33,696 nt of DNA, taken from contig NVXI01000012.1 in NCBI GenBank assembly GCA_002747015.1, forward strand, positions 1 through 33,696, in the 5' to 3' direction. The translations under genes and the position numbers were made by a program. Under the pieces are notes generated by a model. It searched no databases and was not told where the DNA came from. It was given only the letters and a program-made list of their open reading frames with translations. Each line of letters begins with the position of its first letter. The first letter of the stretch is position 1. Below, piece after piece: positions 33,359-33,696 of this stretch. This DNA is from Zetaproteobacteria bacterium (GTDB lineage Bacteria; Pseudomonadota; Alphaproteobacteria; Micavibrionales; Micavibrionaceae).

Positions 33359-33696
33359 ATGATGCGACTCATAAATTTAAAAAATCTTATTTTTCTTATT
33401 TTTCTTTGCCTTGGTATTATTGCTTTTGGTGCAATTTCCTATGCTGGGCAGCATGAGGTGTTTGGAAATAGTGGTCTCCAATTGCCACGTTTTGTATCCT
33501 TGGCGGACAAGAAAACCAATGTGCGGTCGGGGCCGGGCAAAAAATATCCTGTGAAATGGGTGCTAAATAGAAAGTCTTTGCCCGTTGAAGTTATCCTCGA
33601 ATTTGATCATTGGCGGAAGATTAAAGACCATGAAGGTGGAGAAGGGTGGGTTTTTCATTCACTTTTATCAGGAAAAAGAACAGCGATAATTCGTGG
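33359..33696 (+). CDS. SH3-domain protein, N-terminal part (runs off window)
   Basis: At least 112 residues. A signal peptide or anchor (LIFLIFLCLGIIAFGAISYA) is followed by LPRFVSLADKKTNVRSGPGKKYPV, then LPVEVILEFDHWRKIKDHEGGEGWVFHSLLSGKRTA. This is the SH3_4/DUF1058 domain common in alphaproteobacterial exported proteins, often linked to peptidoglycan. Two ATGs (33359, 33362) are possible. It diverges from dusA with a 26-bp gap, so the promoters overlap. Confidence 0.88.
   Translation, partial: MMRLINLKNLIFLIFLCLGIIAFGAISYAGQHEVFGNSGLQLPRFVSLADKKTNVRSGPGKKYPVKWVLNRKSLPVEVILEFDHWRKIKDHEGGEGWVFHSLLSGKRTAIIR

Overview
The window reads as chromosome from an AT-rich alphaproteobacterium. The evidence is the gatCAB set, a PleC/DivJ-type histidine kinase, a Fur/Mur-type regulator without the CxxC zinc pair, intracellular PHB depolymerase, DUF1491 and a one-operon SUF system. 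I cannot name the genus; a Rhodospirillales- or Micavibrionales-like lineage is only a guess.

Positions 1 to about 8,680 are accessory DNA. They hold the 5' part of an IS6-family transposase with its terminal repeat, a ccdAB toxin-antitoxin pair with a strong promoter, a tandem-cupin gene cut at its 5' end by an IS3-family relic, and that relic itself, whose orfB carries an in-frame amber codon. Next come a conserved small protein that seems to lack an ATG start, a large hybrid sensor kinase (Cache-HisKA-HATPase-REC-HPt), a second IS6 remnant, a secreted orphan protein, and a ~1 kb segment bounded by an imperfect duplication of the tRNA-Ser 3' end. That segment carries 12-bp tandem repeats on both sides of a single gene.

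From tRNA-Ser(GCT) onward the window is compact housekeeping DNA. On the minus strand gatC-gatA-(8-Cys secreted protein)-gatB-DUF4177-membrane protein are tightly coupled. Then come ruvX, a YgjP-like metalloprotease overlapping phaZ, a CobD/CbiB-like membrane protein, rpmB with a clear terminator, tgt, a DgcZ-like CZB-GGDEF protein, a PAS histidine kinase, fur, two small genes including a DUF1491 protein, an entericidin-like lipoprotein and prfC.

From 24,383 to about 32,361 lies a SUF Fe-S assembly operon: Rrf2 regulator, sufB, two small membrane proteins, sufC, sufD, sufS, two 8-cysteine membrane-anchored or secreted proteins, a DUF59/SufT-like gene, sufA and an orphan gene. Many junctions overlap. 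A GGAC/GTCC inverted repeat resembling an IscR type-1 site sits in the promoter. The window ends with dusA on the minus strand and the start of an SH3-domain protein.

The most unusual item is a family of three extracytoplasmic proteins (10757-11422, 29774-30229, 30259-30903). They share the order C...CGC...C-x12-C-x(16-17)-C-x-C...C with almost no other similarity. Two are embedded in the SUF operon and one in the gat operon. A second is a Tgt whose three zinc-ligand cysteines are all substituted and whose substrate loop resembles queuine-using enzymes.
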